Source: Lithodes maja (lineage: Eukaryota > Arthropoda > Malacostraca > Decapoda > Lithodidae). From it: a stretch of 64,000 nucleotides of DNA. The notes under the pieces were generated by a model. That model saw only the letters and a list, made by a program, of their open reading frames with translations, was not told the DNA's origin and did no database searches. Shown here in pieces: positions 39,560 to 50,730 of this stretch; the first letter of the stretch is position 1, and each line of letters starts with the position of its first letter. The stretch is taken from NCBI GenBank assembly GCA_037953745.1, contig JBAKBP010004325.1, positions 62,001 through 126,000 on the forward strand, given 5' to 3'. The position numbers were made by a program, and so were the translations under genes.

Positions 39560-42500
39560 GTGACAGTTACAAAGTGGTGTACAATCTATCTTATTCTAGT
39601 TACATTGTAGTTTATCTTATTGTATCAGTACCTCCCTACAATCAACCTAGTTGTTCCCCAATTCGTCCCTCCGCCACGACCATTTCAAAGTCCAAGTCTC
39701 TCACTCTTGTCCTCTGTAGCGGGGAGGACCTTGTACCCCTGAGACATAGGAGTGCAGACCTGAGAAGAGAGAAAGAGAGCCGGCATCTCATCCAAGTTAT
39801 GACTTGGCTTCTATGCTGGCGCTTTTTCTCCGATATTTGTTCAGCTAATCTGGCATAGAAGACACTTGCAGAAGGTCCCATACCTCCCGACGATGAGAAG
39901 ACCAGAGGAGTAAAGCTTTCTTGATCCCTGTTCAAAATTCTTTCTTCATAAGCGCGTTTTTTCTCACTTTCGTTTCTCAAGTATGCCGCCTTGTGTCCTC
40001 GCTCACGATATGTTTGTGCTCTTGGGTTGAAGATTCTGATGTCGAAAAAAGCCCGTTGTCCCCTCGTCCAAAAACCTCGAGCACTTACGTCCACTCTTGC
40101 TTCATTTGAAGTATTTGCAGTATTGTGGGCCAAGCGCTGTCCGTCCATAGGCAGAAGTTCCGGTTCGATTCTGACATCATGGCACACCTCGTCCAGCATT
40201 TGTGCAGTGATGTCTCGTACTTCATTATGCCGGATACAGATGAATCCTCCTTTCTTACAGGTCATACAGTGGTCTGGGTTGTTTATTTCACCGCATGCAC
40301 ATTTCAGCGGCAGGTTCGAAACTGGCCACCCATACCTCAAGGCTACGGCATCATTGAATTCTTGTTTATTTAAGCTGAAGCCTTTCTCCTTTATTGGTAA
40401 TGATGTGAGCCAATTTGAAGCCCCCGTGTCTTGTGCCATCTCAACTCTCATTTTCAGTTCTTCCCTACATCTGGTCTTAATTTGTTCTAGGCTATGTTTC
40501 TGTCTCTCTTCTCTGCTCTTTGTAATTTCCTGTCTTGCATTTCGTTGTTCCTCTTCGTCCACCTCATCATTTTCATTTTGCTCCCGTATTTTTTCTGTCA
40601 GAGACGTAGTAAGTTTAAGGGAATTTTGGTATTCATGTGGTGCCGCCTCCACTGGGTTTATGATCCCCATACCTCCAAACCTTGGCGGAAGAGCTAATAG
40701 ATCTCTTAGCTCTTGCGTGACACCTTCCATCTCTGTTAAGGTCGGTATGAATGTTCCTCTGATTGCTTCTTCCAGCGGTTGGAGCATCGGTCTAATGCCA
40801 GGCACTGTTCTTATAAGAAAGGTCCATCTGTGCTTAACACCATATGTGAAGGCAGTATATGCAGCATGTGGTTCAGATTTCGCAATATCTGCCAGGGTTT
40901 TCACTTCCTTTACCCACTCCGCTACCTTTTTTCGCACATAGTCTCTCTTGCATTCTTCTGTGCCTATTACTGCTCCCAAATGGCGTTGACCCTCCTTTGT
41001 AATCTTCACTCCTGTCCCATCAAAAGTCTGCACCGCTTCTTCATACTTGTTTTCTTTCACTATTAGTACAGATTTACTAGCATTCGGATGGTACCCAATG
41101 ACTTCGCCTACCGATTGTACTCTCCGCCACCATTCTTTGAGATCCCCTATTTTTCCTGCACCTGTGAGGTCATCTGCATACGCCACTTGTTTCACTCGGG
41201 TTACCTCATGTTTTATTTTCTCCTGCAAAATTGATAGTGCCAGTGCTTACATTGCCATTGCCACTGGATCTCCTTGCGTTGTTCCTTCATTTGATTTGAG
41301 AATTTTCATTTCTTCCTTCTTTGTGCTTCCAACTATATACAGGTTAGCTGGCTCCTTATAAGTATTTTCTATGTACAGTACTTTGCGATGCTCGGGCATT
41401 TGATCTTGATGTTGTGAATAGCTGCCTCCCTATTAATGGTGTTAAAGGCATTTGTTGCATCCACTAGCACTACCGCTTCACAATCTTCCTCATGATACAC
41501 CTTCCCCATTGCATGTATTGCTGCTTCTCCTCCAGCTTGCTGTCCTGCACATACTTGTAAGTTGCCCACTGCTCTTTGTACATCTTTTCCAAATACAGAC
41601 ATGATTGTTTTTCCTAGAATCCTTCTAAGAACTTCCCCAATGCCTACTGGTCTAACTCCTGGATTCTTATTTAAAGGTATCAGGCGACATGCTGTCAGAG
41701 CTTCTATGTTCACGCATGGTGATGATGCAAGTTTCTTTGCCAGCATTGCTATTGCTTCACAAAGGTCACCCGCGGCTGAACCAAACTTGTTTTGACTTAG
41801 GAAGATCCTTCATCTACTCCTGATGGACCTGCTCCTCCCTGTGTTTTCAGCGCCTTTCTCCATATGAGGTCTCCAGTTATATTCTCATATATCACCGGGT
41901 CTGGAGGAACATATTCCCCGTCCAGTTTGGCCTCATCACTTGCTGGTTTTGCTTCTGGGTGTTTCTCCTTCAGCTGGTCCAAGATGCGTCGATTCACTTC
42001 GTGCACCCCACTTGAGGCTTCCCCAGTGACCATTCTGACTGCCTGTGCCACTTTACCAATCCTCATGCTATTTCCCACTGATCGTGCCATATCATCTGGC
42101 TTCCTCTTTCTTCGTTGTTTTGTTTTCAGTCTTTGCTGGATTGCTCGTACTTGGCTAAGAATTTTGTCTAACTCCCCATTTTTCCACCACTCCATTCTCT
42201 GTTTCAGCGCTTTAATGTTCTCATTCAGTTTTCCCTTTGGTCTTTTTCTTTGAAGGAACAACTGAGGAATGAAAGAAGCTATCTTGATTGCCACATGCGC
42301 CAAAGGGGCATCCTGAACATACTTTAGGATCATACGTCTGAGTTCCCCCAGCATGTCTTTTGCGGCTTCACAAATCGGTAGTTCAAACTTATTATGTTGC
42401 CATTGTATCACTTCTGTATAGATTTCATTCACTGATGTTGTGAGTCCGTCACCAGAATGTCCCATCCATTCTCCACCATTCATGTTTACGTTACGAGGTC

Positions 42501-42777
42501 GTTCGTTCTGTTCACGATTTTCGATTATTTCTCTCTCATTATCTTCGTTTAGGCCTACACTATTTTCATTATTTTGTTCCACACCTCTGTTGTCTTGCGA
42601 ATTATTGATTCCTGCGTTTTCTTCTGCGGGCTGCAGTTGTTGATTGTTATTTTCTGCATTTTCTCTAACATCTCCATTAACTACATTGTCTGTTTCACGG
42701 TTCATTTGTACTGCATCTCTCACTGCGTTTTGTCTGTCATCAGGATTATTCCTCGACTGGGACCGAGTTAATATCAT
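39526..42777 (-). pseudogene. LINE with C-terminal restriction-like endonuclease, broken
   Basis: On the minus strand, 42777-41797 is an N-terminal region (Asn/Glu-rich, then RMILKYVQDAPLAHVAIKIAS and WRKALKTQGGAGPSGVDEG). After a frame change near 41800, 41746-41369 carries RT blocks (LIPLNKNPGVRPVGIGEVLRR, LQVCAGQQAGGEAAIHAM, VVLVDATNAFNTINR). Another frame change near 41370 and a TAA at about 41250 (after EGTTQGDPVAMAM) precede 41228-39642. This last part has QVAYADDLTGAG and a Cys/His cluster (CACGEINNPDHCMTCKKGGFICIRHNEVRD), then RVDVSARGFWTRGQRAFFDIRIFNP. The CCHC cluster plus downstream D...D/E motif is the layout of R2-type restriction-like endonucleases. The exact clade (R2/NeSL/other) is not claimed. 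A T run at 39526-39556 would be its poly(A) tail. Three breaks make it inactive. Confidence 0.7.
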
Positions 42778-42924
42778 CTTGTCTTATTATCATAATTTCC
42801 TACCTATTCCCTAATACTGAGTCTATCTATCATTTCTTCCTAAGGGACGAGCCTCTGCCCGATAAAGGTAAAATGTAAACATCCTATGAGTAGCGTTAGA
42901 GATAGAAAGAGTAAGATAAGTTAT

Positions 42925-43354
42925 TTAACCCCTTATTGGCGGCGCTCGACTTAAGTCGGGCACCAATTTGCAGCAAGTTAGGAGCATTATTAAGGCTTTT
43001 AAAGGGTTAAAATCAAGTGCAAATGGACGGGAGCGCAGTGGGCCAGACAGCCGACTCCCAGGGCTTACCGCCGCCCATTAACTCATGTTCCCTGTGTTCT
43101 CGAGAGGCCGGCAGTGTAGCCAGTAGTGAGCATAGCTGGGAAAAATATTCCGCGATACGCTAAACTCCCATGCTCGTGGCACCACTGCAAGAGAACCACG
43201 AGTGCTACGTAGCTCGTTCTGGTCTCATTTTGAAGCTTTTAGCGCCTAGTTTTTTGCTGAATACATTTCTTTTCATGCAGATACTTGATTGATCATTCAG
43301 GAGGGCCTGAATATGGCCAAATGAGCCCAAAACACCCCGCTAGACAAGGGTTAA
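42925..43354. mobile_element. piggyBac-type MITE, family B, copy B2
   Basis: 430 bp with TTAA at 42925-42928 and 43351-43354. Left tip TTAACCCCTTATTGGCGG resembles the reverse-complemented right tip TTAACCCTTGTCTAGCGG. Subterminal palindromes are CTCGACTTAAGTCGGG at about 42945 and ATTCAGGAGGGCCTGAAT near 43297. Non-coding. Confidence 0.7.
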
Positions 43355-43600
43355 CTCACCTAGTATGATGCAAGGCTACAGAAGATCAGGCTATATTACA
43401 AGACAGTGAGTGCAAAAGAAAATAGAAAATAAAGTAAAATAAAAGTACTGTAGTGTTTAAAAATACGCACAAAGAATAAACACGGGAAAAAAATAAAATA
43501 AAAAATACTTCAGTATACAGTAGGCACTTGATTTATTCTCTTTGTTTGTAGCCTATTTACATTTCTATTTCACTGTTTCTTTAGTTTTTCATGTCATTGT

Positions 43601-44087
43601 TTAACCCTTCAAACTCGGATGGTACACGTGTGTACCATTATGTTTTGCCCCCAGGAACCCGGGTGGTACAACATTGTACCATTGCTTGAAAGCCTGTGAG
43701 CTTCGTGTGCGAGGCGTCGGTCCGACGCATGTAAACAACAGCCGGCTGGACCGACGCCCCGCATCTCCGGCCACAAGAAGGAGAGCGTCGCTTGTTCGTG
43801 TGTGCCTGTATGTTGTTGTTAAGTATCGAAAAGTAGTGTAAAGTGGCTGTTTTGGCCATAAAGTTATCTCCAATGAAATCATCATCACAAATCAAGCACT
43901 TGACTTAGAGAGCTCTACTTAACGCCATTCTACAGGTAAATAACACAGCTACGCTTGGGGATGCGCGGGAATGCGGGAAGCAGTCGGCATAACAATGATA
44001 CGGTAGCCTAGCCTAGACGTTTTTCGGCCAAAACACCCGGATTTCGGGGAATATTTATGTAATGCGTAGCCGGGGCGGGAGGGTTAA
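43601..44087 (-). mobile_element. piggyBac-type MITE A4, chimeric: family A body with an element-1-type end
   Basis: TTAA at 43601-43604 and 44084-44087. From about 43688 to the right tip it matches A1/A5 (AAAGCCTGTGAGCTTCGTGT, CCGACGC palindrome, conserved box, CCCCGGC tip). The left ~85 bp instead match the right end of piggyBac element 1: CCCTTC tip, TGGTACACGTGTGTACCA at 43620, TGGTACAACATTGTACCA at 43664, then TTGCTTG. The pair spacing is 44 bp, as in element 1. Confidence 0.85.
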
Positions 44088-44384
44088 TTTACTCATCTTT
44101 ATCTCTCTCTCAATTTTTGCTCAGCTCCTGGTTGTCCCATCTTCCCCCTCCCTGTTTGTCCTTTGTCTATTTTTAACCCCCCCCTCCCCCCCTTCCCCCT
44201 CATTTGATCTATTCATATATTTCCAGTACAGTCAATCCTCGCTTAAGGGGAGATGGTTCGCTTTTCTGGCCCCCCTTCTCCCTCATGCTTAGCCCCATTA
44301 GTTTGGCAATTTTAAGACCTTTCGCCCCTTTTCTTTGTCACTATTGAGACTTTTTGTGTATTTTTTTTTCCTATCCAGCGATAC
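44088..44384. other. Gene-free; repeat Y, copy 3 at right
   Basis: A C/T-rich stretch, then GACCTTTCGCCCC and TCCTATCCAGCGAT (44308-44384), resembling the inverted repeat Y. Confidence 0.4.
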
Positions 44385-45061
44385 TGAAGGTGAACGTCAA
44401 TAAAAGTAAAGTAATGGTGTGTAATAGGGGAGAGCATAGGGTGAATCTAGATGTGAGGCTGGATGGGGAAATATTGGAACAAGTAGAGTGTTTTAAATAT
44501 CTAGGAGGAACGATAAGCAGGAGTGGAGGTATGGAAGTGGAGGTAAAACAGAGAGTGTGTGAAGGAAGGAAGGTTTTCGGAGCAATGGGAAGTATGTGGA
44601 AGACGAGAAATCTCGGAGTGAAAGTAAAAAGTGCACTGTATCAAGGAATTGTTGTGCCAACGGTAATGTATGGGGCTGAGACATGGGCTCTGAAGAAAAA
44701 GGAGAAAAGAGGGCTGGATGTGATGGAGATGAGCTGCTTGAGGAGTATGTGTGGAGTTACTCGTAGAGACAGATTGAGGAATGAAGAGATACGTAGGAGA
44801 GTGGGGCAGCAGAAACATTTGTCAACCAGAGTGGACAGAAGGGTGCTGAGCTGGTATGGTCATGTTGAATGAATGGGAGATGAAAGGCTTACAAAGAGAA
44901 TATGTGAGTCAGGTACAAGGGGAGAGAGAAGGGCAAGAAGACCTCCATTGAGATGGAGAGACTGTGTAAGAAAAGCTTTGGATGATAGAGGAATGACTAT
45001 AGATCAGGCAGGGGAAGTGGTGGTGGACAGGAGTGAATGGAGAATGCTTGTGAATAGTTGA
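44385..45061 (+). pseudogene. RTE-like LINE ORF fragment (post-RT region), one in-frame stop
   Basis: Begins within the block after the RT palm: LKVNVNKSKVMV, CFKYLGGTISRSG, VVPTVMYGAETWALKK, VMEMSCLRSMCGVTRRDR, LSWYGHVE. A TGA at 44870-44872 interrupts the same frame, which continues with MGDERLTKRI and RWRDCVRKALDDRG to 45061. The order matches the C-terminal third of the RTE-like ORF at 60.9-63.1 kb, but the sequence is clearly a different family. 5'-truncated and dead. Confidence 0.8.
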
Positions 45062-45450
45062 GTGAACACGTGGTCATTTGGAGTAAGGGGTCGGGCGTAA
45101 GTTGGACTAGATAATAGTCCATCAGGCGCCTGGCCCGGGGAGACGATTAATATGAAGGGTGCGCCTGGCAGTGTGGTGGGAGGGCTTGTGGCTTTGGCTC
45201 CGCTGCATGTCTGCCTGCCGAGATCGGAACCTCTCCGGGTGGTCAGGGGCCGGGGGAGTGCTGGAGCGACCTTGGTGACCCTGGTCTCTGGGTCTTCTCC
45301 TGGGTGACCTGGATGTGTGTGAGTTTGTGCTTTTTATCTGTGTTTATTCGTTGTTTTTATGTTGTTTTTGTGTTTTCCCTGTTCTTGCTCTGTCTTGAGT
45401 CGGCTACCCCCAAAATGGGGATTGGGCCTGAGCATATAGATAGATAGACA
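45062..45450 (+). repeat. 3' UTR and GATA tail of the RTE-like LINE
   Basis: Follows the ORF stop directly and contains GGGGTCGGGCGTAAGTTGG, GCATGTCTGCCTGCCGAGAT and GGGGATTGGGCCTGAGC, ending in a short GATA tract. It identifies the UTR-only copies at 28.6, 29.1 and 2.2 kb. Confidence 0.8.
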
Positions 45451-45867
45451 TTCATAAATAGTACACTAATATACTAGGTTAGGTTTGGTTAGGTTAGGTT
45501 AAAGTAGGCATCTGAAAAACAGTCACCCGCTACACAGGATCTTACCCAGATCCTTCCCAAGCTGCATAATATCGTCTAAATATAGCTAGAATAAAATAGA
45601 ACACACGTCGCTGGGTGCTGGTGGGGGACCAGCCACAGTCAGTTCTCTGTGGGGAGACTTACCTTCTTTCCTCCTGCTTTTCCCACCTTGGGAAACTTTA
45701 CTCATGTATAATCCACTGTGGGAGAATAATTTTGATCACATTTATAAAACCCGGTATTAATAGAAAAAACGCCCATTCTAATCAATCTCAGAGCTCTTTC
45801 GGACATCCTCACTGTTTACAAACGCCTTCTTTATGCAGTATAATCGATATTTACCCCCTGCTGGCAA
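45451..45867. other. Gene-free; short GGTTA runs
   Basis: Contains TTAGGTTTGGTTAGGTTAGG at about 45478 and otherwise unassigned sequence. Confidence 0.45.
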
Positions 45868-45868
45868 C

Positions 45869-45920
<52 letters not shown>

Positions 45921-47237
45921 TTTATTCAGTTAGCAATTTACAGAGTTGGTACCACCTAGTATGTTACAAATATGACATGTACCAGCCTTGCATAATTCCA
46001 ACTAAGGATAGCCCAATAAGGCCGTTAGGCGTATTTCCATTGGGGTCCTTGTGGGATTAGGTTAGCTGGGGAAAGTGGGGAGGATAAAGAAATAGATACT
46101 TTAGAGAAAGTATTTCTAGGGGGTTATTTTAAGATACCTTACATCCTATAGTAAATATCAGGAATCCGTATTCAGTAATAATTTCAGTTTGGCTTGTCTA
46201 TCTCTTATGTCGCATTTGGTAGTAGACAAAAGTTTGGTGCTCCCTTCTCGCAGCTGTCCGGTTCAGGTGTTCCTTCAGGCTACGTCTGAAGGAATACAGT
46301 GTTCTCTTTTCACGGACTGACTGGGGTAGGTCGTTCCAGTCTTTGATGGCAGTGAAGAAGAATGTTTGCTTACCCTGTCCTTGGATTCTCGGGACCTTAA
46401 AATTAAACATCCTGTTTCTTGTATTATGTCCACTCCTCTCATTTGCTTTAACAAAATCATTCTTTAGATACTCTGGAGCTCTGTCATAGAAAATTTTGAA
46501 GGCATTAGTGAGCCTGATTTGTTTGGCCCTGTCAGAGACATTGAGCATACCTAGTGACTGAAGTTGTTCCTGGCCAACATGTGATCTGGGTCCTAGGTTC
46601 AGCATGAACCTAACCATTTTATTTTGAGTGACCTGAAATGCTGTGCTGATTTAGATGATGCAGAGTACCAGGATGACACAGAATAGTCAAAATGACATTG
46701 AACAAGCGCTTGGCAGAGGGTCTTTTTGGTCGCCTCGGGCAAGCATCCCACCTGTCTATACAGGTATTTTATACGTGCTCTACACTTACTCAGGATAGAT
46801 TCCAAAATTGTTTCACCTGACAAACTCGCGTCCAGTTTTAGTCAGAGATATTTAACTTGTGACACTGTTGTTATAGGAATATCATTACAGTTGACCGAGA
46901 AGCCCACAATGTTTTTCAGTTTGCGTTTTGTTCCACATAAGATGGCTTCCGTCTTGCCCAGGTGAAGAGATAGTCTATTGTCCACTAGCCATTCACTACA
47001 TGATTCTAGTTCTTTGGAAAGTAAAGCGGCAATACTTGTTGGGTCTTTTCCTGAAACCAGAAGCACGCTGTCGTCTGCATACAGTAATAATTTACATGAG
47101 ACGCTCAGTTCCATGTCGTTCACATAACAGAGAAAGAGTAAGGGACCAAGGATGCTTCCCTGCGGGACCCCACAGTTAATTGTCATAGGATCAGATATAT
47201 TAGATGACATAGATGACGATTTCAATAATTCATAGTG
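45868..47237 (-). pseudogene. CR1/L2-like LINE fragment, RT to 3' end, (ATT)n tail
   Basis: On the minus strand the frame at 47258-46842 gives INCGVPQGSILGPLLFLCYVNDM and LLLYADDSVLL. A TGA at 46842-46844 replaces a residue after VKYL. The same frame continues KLDASLSGETILESILSKC and HFDYSVSSWY. A frame change near 46610 leads to KMVRFMLNLGPRSHV, NAFKIFYDRAP and WNDLPQSVRE, the usual end of such ORFs. The 3' UTR runs to CTGAATAAATATTATT and an (ATT)n tail, seen as (AAT)n on the plus strand at 45870-45921. The catalytic YADD is present but the N-terminal half is absent. Confidence 0.8.
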
Positions 47238-47312
47238 GGTGAGGGGGGCAAAGCCCACCCTCAGCCCATCGTCTATCCCACATTGGAATTATAACTAAGA
47301 CCATGAAAACAC

Positions 47313-47768
47313 TCATTTCTCAAAATCTGGAGGAAAAAAACATAAAAAATAAGGGTGAGAGCCTATTCCCTTTACTGTAATTACCGACACACTATCCCTT
47401 CCTCCATCACCCTCTTCAGCCAAGGCATCGAACTTGTTTTTAAGTTCTAGCGTGTCTCTTCTTGGCTTACACTTAGTGCCACTCGTAGCCACTATCCTCC
47501 AGGGAGCTCCACCATCTCCAACCGCACTAGCATAGCTCTTCTTCTCCGCCAGAGTTGTTGTTGTTGTTGCTGTTTCCCAAGCTGCCTGGCCGAACAGCCC
47601 CAAGGCCCCGAACAAGGCCAAGCCATAACCGAGCGCCCTCACAGAACCCTCCCTGCCGACCACAATAAAGCCTGGGTGACCGAAGCCACTCCATGGCAGG
47701 GAGCTGAGGAGGGTGCGGAAACACCTGGGAAACCAAAGCCCTACCCAGGGCCCTGTGCCCCTCAGCAA
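47313..47768 (-). pseudogene. LINE ORF1-like fragment
   Basis: The minus-strand frame contains KKSYASAVGDGGAPWRIVATSGTK and then LELKNKFDALAEEGD. The pattern SYASAV...W..V...K, followed by L-x-N-x-F-x-x-L-x-E-E, is common in gag-like ORF1 proteins of non-LTR elements just before or after their nucleic-acid-binding part. No zinc knuckle is visible. It lies beside the LINE at 45.9-47.2 kb on the same strand but is probably a separate insertion. Confidence 0.4.
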
Positions 47769-48065
47769 CTATGAAGAGACAGTTGAGGGGCAAAGGAAAA
47801 ATGTGACGCTTTGGCTTCCAATCTTGGTAGATTGGGAGGTCAATCCACGGAAGAGACGCCGTCACTTGAGATCTAGAAAATATATAAGTAAAAGGAACAG
47901 TCAGAGTAAGCTATGGGTATGGCAGAGATAGCTCCCCTATTTCAACCCCTTTCGGGGTTGGGCACCCGCAGAGTTAACGGAATGAGTTGTGTTACAGGGC
48001 GTACGTCGTGTAAGCACGTATGTTGATGTCAAACAGCGGGGGTGTGGGGGCGGCAGCCCCCACCC
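47769..48065. other. Gene-free stretch
   Basis: No supported gene. Ends at the TTAA of MITE A5. Confidence 0.45.
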
Positions 48066-48553
48066 TTAACCCTCTCACCACGGAAGGCCTCTTGAACGCC
48101 CATAAAAAAGCATATAACAGCTGCCCGGAAGGCCTCTTGAACGCCCAGTGGTTGAAAGCCTGTGAGCTTCGTGTGCGAGGCGTCGGTCCGACGCATGTAA
48201 ACAACAGCCGGCTGGACCGACGCCCTGCATCTCCGGCCACAAGAAGGAGAGCGTCGCTTGTTCGTGTGTGCCTGTATGTTGTTGTTAAGTATCGAAAAGT
48301 GGTGTAAAGTGGCTGTTTTGGCCATAAAGTTATCTCCAATGAAATCATCATCACAGCTCAACCAGTTGACTTAGAGAGCTCTACTTAATGCCATTCTACA
48401 GGTAAATAACACAGCTACGCTTGGGGATGTGCGGGAATGCGGGAAGCAGTCTGATTAACGAATATACGGTAGCCTAGCCTAGACGTTTTTCGGCCAAAAC
48501 ACCCGGGTTTCGAGGAATATATATATAATACATAGCCGGGGCTGGAGGGTTAA
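48066..48553 (-). mobile_element. piggyBac-type MITE, family A, copy A5
   Basis: 488 bp with TTAA at 48066-48069 and 48550-48553. Its two subterminal motifs are identical over GGCCTCTTGAACGCCCA (starting 48086 and 48131, 45 bp apart). The body is nearly the same as A1 and A3. Confidence 0.85.
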
Positions 48554-48830
48554 TACTAGGATACAGGTGAGGTTGTTAGGTTAGGCTAATGTCCTTTCAA
48601 AGGGGTATAGGCTAGTAAACACTAGGATATACCCGGTCAGAGGTAGGTGATACGCCCGATAATACAACTCTTGCCGAGTTAACTTCAAGGCAAGGTTTTC
48701 GTCTCTGAGAAACTGAACCTCTCTCTCTCCACATCTCCATCCTTTCTTGCAAGGCAAGACAAAGCTGGAGAATATGGGAAGAGGTAGCGCTCTCGTTAAC
48801 ACCAGCCATTTCACTAAGTCACCACACTAA

Positions 48831-49042
48831 AGCCGGTATCACACGAGCGCTTTTTCCCTCAACATTTATCCTCAACACTGGTCTGGCAGCTCATGAGGTC
48901 AACATTTGCAATATTTATGCTACCTAAATTCATCCATCATCAGCCTAGTTTCCGATACCAGTGTAAAATAATCCAGAAATGTTGCCAGAAAAATGTTGAC
49001 CATCGAATGTTGACTATAAAATCTCTGGTGTGATACTAGCTT
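48831..49042. mobile_element. Harbinger-type MITE, copy H2
   Basis: Left end AGCCGGTATCACACGAGCG, reverse-complemented right end AGCTAGTATCACACCAGAG; TAA at 48828-48830 and TTA after the right end. Matches H1 at 10341 in both tips and in GAAATGTTGCCAGAAAAAT. Confidence 0.6.
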
Positions 49043-49140
49043 TACTTATCACACATTTAAGATAGGCAGTGACAGCTTTTCTACCCTTGTTTGTGTTTAC
49101 TGTATTATATGTACGATTTTATGTGTTCCATGTGGTCAAA

Positions 49141-49790
49141 CGGGTTAAGTGAGATAGTTCCAAGTCTGTTAATTGCTGGAGGGCCTTTGTAAACTGAATA
49201 AAATCGTCAAATCTAGCTACATTTAGACGATTTTATGCAGCCTAAGAAGGATCTGTAGTAGTAAGAAGGGTTAAGTGAGATAGTTTGAAAGCCTGTTCAT
49301 TGCTGGAGGCCCTTTTTAAGCTGAATAAAATCGTCTAATCTAGCTATATTTAGAGGATTTTGTGCAGTTTAAGAAGGATCTGTGGTAGTAGAAAGGGTTA
49401 AGTGAGATAGTTCGAAGTCTGTTCATTACTGGAGGCCCTTTTTAAGCTGAATAAAGTCGTCTAATGTAGCTATATTTAGACAATTTTGTGAAGTTTAAAA
49501 AGGATCTGTGGTAGTAGTAAAAAGGGTTCAGTGAGATAGTTCGAAGCCTGTTAATTGCTGGAGGTCCTTTGTAAACTGAATACAATCGTCTAATAGTAGC
49601 CACCATACAATTATAGTTAGATGATTTTATGCAGCTTAAGAAGGATCTGTAGTAGTAAATTTGGGTTAAGTGGGATAGTTCGAAGCCTGTTCATTGCTAG
49701 AGACCCCTTTTAAACATAGCTAGATTAGACTATTTTATTCAGTTTACAAAGGGCCTCCAGCAATGAAAAGGCTTCGAACTATCTCACTTA
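49141..49790. repeat. ~127-bp tandem repeat derived from family E MITE interior
   Basis: GGGTTAAGTGAGATAG (or GGGTTCAG) begins at 49142, 49268, 49395, 49524 and 49663, with spacing 126-139 bp. Units contain the hairpin AATCGTCTAAT...ATTTAGACGATT. At about 49730-49800 the same words run in the opposite direction. Family E MITEs (50473-50677) contain the same words once. Confidence 0.75.
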
Positions 49791-50165
49791 ACCCTTTTTA
49801 GTACCACAGATCTTTCTTAGACGCCCATACAACCTTCCTAAGCTGCATAAAAGTATCTAACCATTACTGAAATTAAATATTTCGGTAATTCATGGCCTAA
49901 TAATCTTATATAACCATATATAGGCTAATCTTACATAACCTTGTGTTGATAGCTTAACTCCTGTACGATCGCGCTAATTTGCCATGTCTCAGCTGGCATT
50001 ACGCTTGGCTTGCTCTGTGCTGTATTAATGTCTTGTCAGATGTTGAAAAGGGTGGGTAAGTGTAGGAACATGTTTGTATATCTCACTCCATATGAAGAAA
50101 TGAAGCTTAGATATTGTTGATACCAATTATTGATCAAAACATTCTTCGTGCCGAGGCATCACTTA

Positions 50166-50387
50166 TTAGCGCGACTGTACCAGTGACGTCTTTCTCAATT
50201 AATCTCTAGCCATATTTAGAAGATTTTGTGCAGTTTAAGAAGGATCTGTTACCCTTTAAGAAGGGTTAAATGCGATAGTTCAAAGCCTGTTAATTGCTAG
50301 CGGACCTTTTTAAACTGAATATAATCGTGTAATAGGGTCCATAATAATGTGAAAGGGCCGTCACCGGTACAGTACAGAAGGGGTTAA
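50166..50387. mobile_element. piggyBac-type MITE, family E, copy E2
   Basis: Left end TTAGCGCGACTGTACCAG (TTAA mutated), right TTAA at 50384-50387 preceded by CACCGGTACAGTACAGAAGG. Inner GACGTC-type ends and the satellite-like interior. The duplicate in copy 2 is at 58644-58862. Confidence 0.55.
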
Positions 50388-50730
50388 TGATTAGTGCGCT
50401 GAATTTTGGTGTGAGTATCCTAGGTTCGAATCCCTGGAGTACCACATGTATTAATTAATGTGATTGTTTTCATTAACCCGTACTGTACCGGCGACGTCTT
50501 TTAAATTTTATTGTGGCGACTACTAGTCATTTTAGGAAGGATCTCTAGCAATTATAAGGCTTCGAACTATCTCGGTCGACCCTTTTAACTACCACAGATA
50601 TTTCCTAAGGTGCAGATAATAGTCTAATTATAGCTAGACCAAAATATAGCAGACGTCACTGGTACAGAAAGTCTTAATTAGGTAGCCTATATGTGTAAGT
50701 TAATTGGTGGGGTGGTGATGATATGATAAA
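50388..50730 (+). repeat. SINE family S2, copy 4, split by MITE E3
   Basis: 50388-50472 (GGTGTGAGTATCCTAGGTTC, GAATCCCTGG) and 50678-50730 (GTAAGTTAATTGGTGGGGTG) together make one S2 SINE, with MITE E3 inserted at its TTAA. Confidence 0.6.
50473..50677. mobile_element. piggyBac-type MITE, family E, copy E3
   Basis: 205 bp with TTAA at 50473-50476 and 50674-50677. Left tip TTAACCCGTACTGTACCGGC, reverse-complemented right tip TTAAGACTTTCTGTACCAGT. GACGTC lies inside both tips. Confidence 0.7.
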
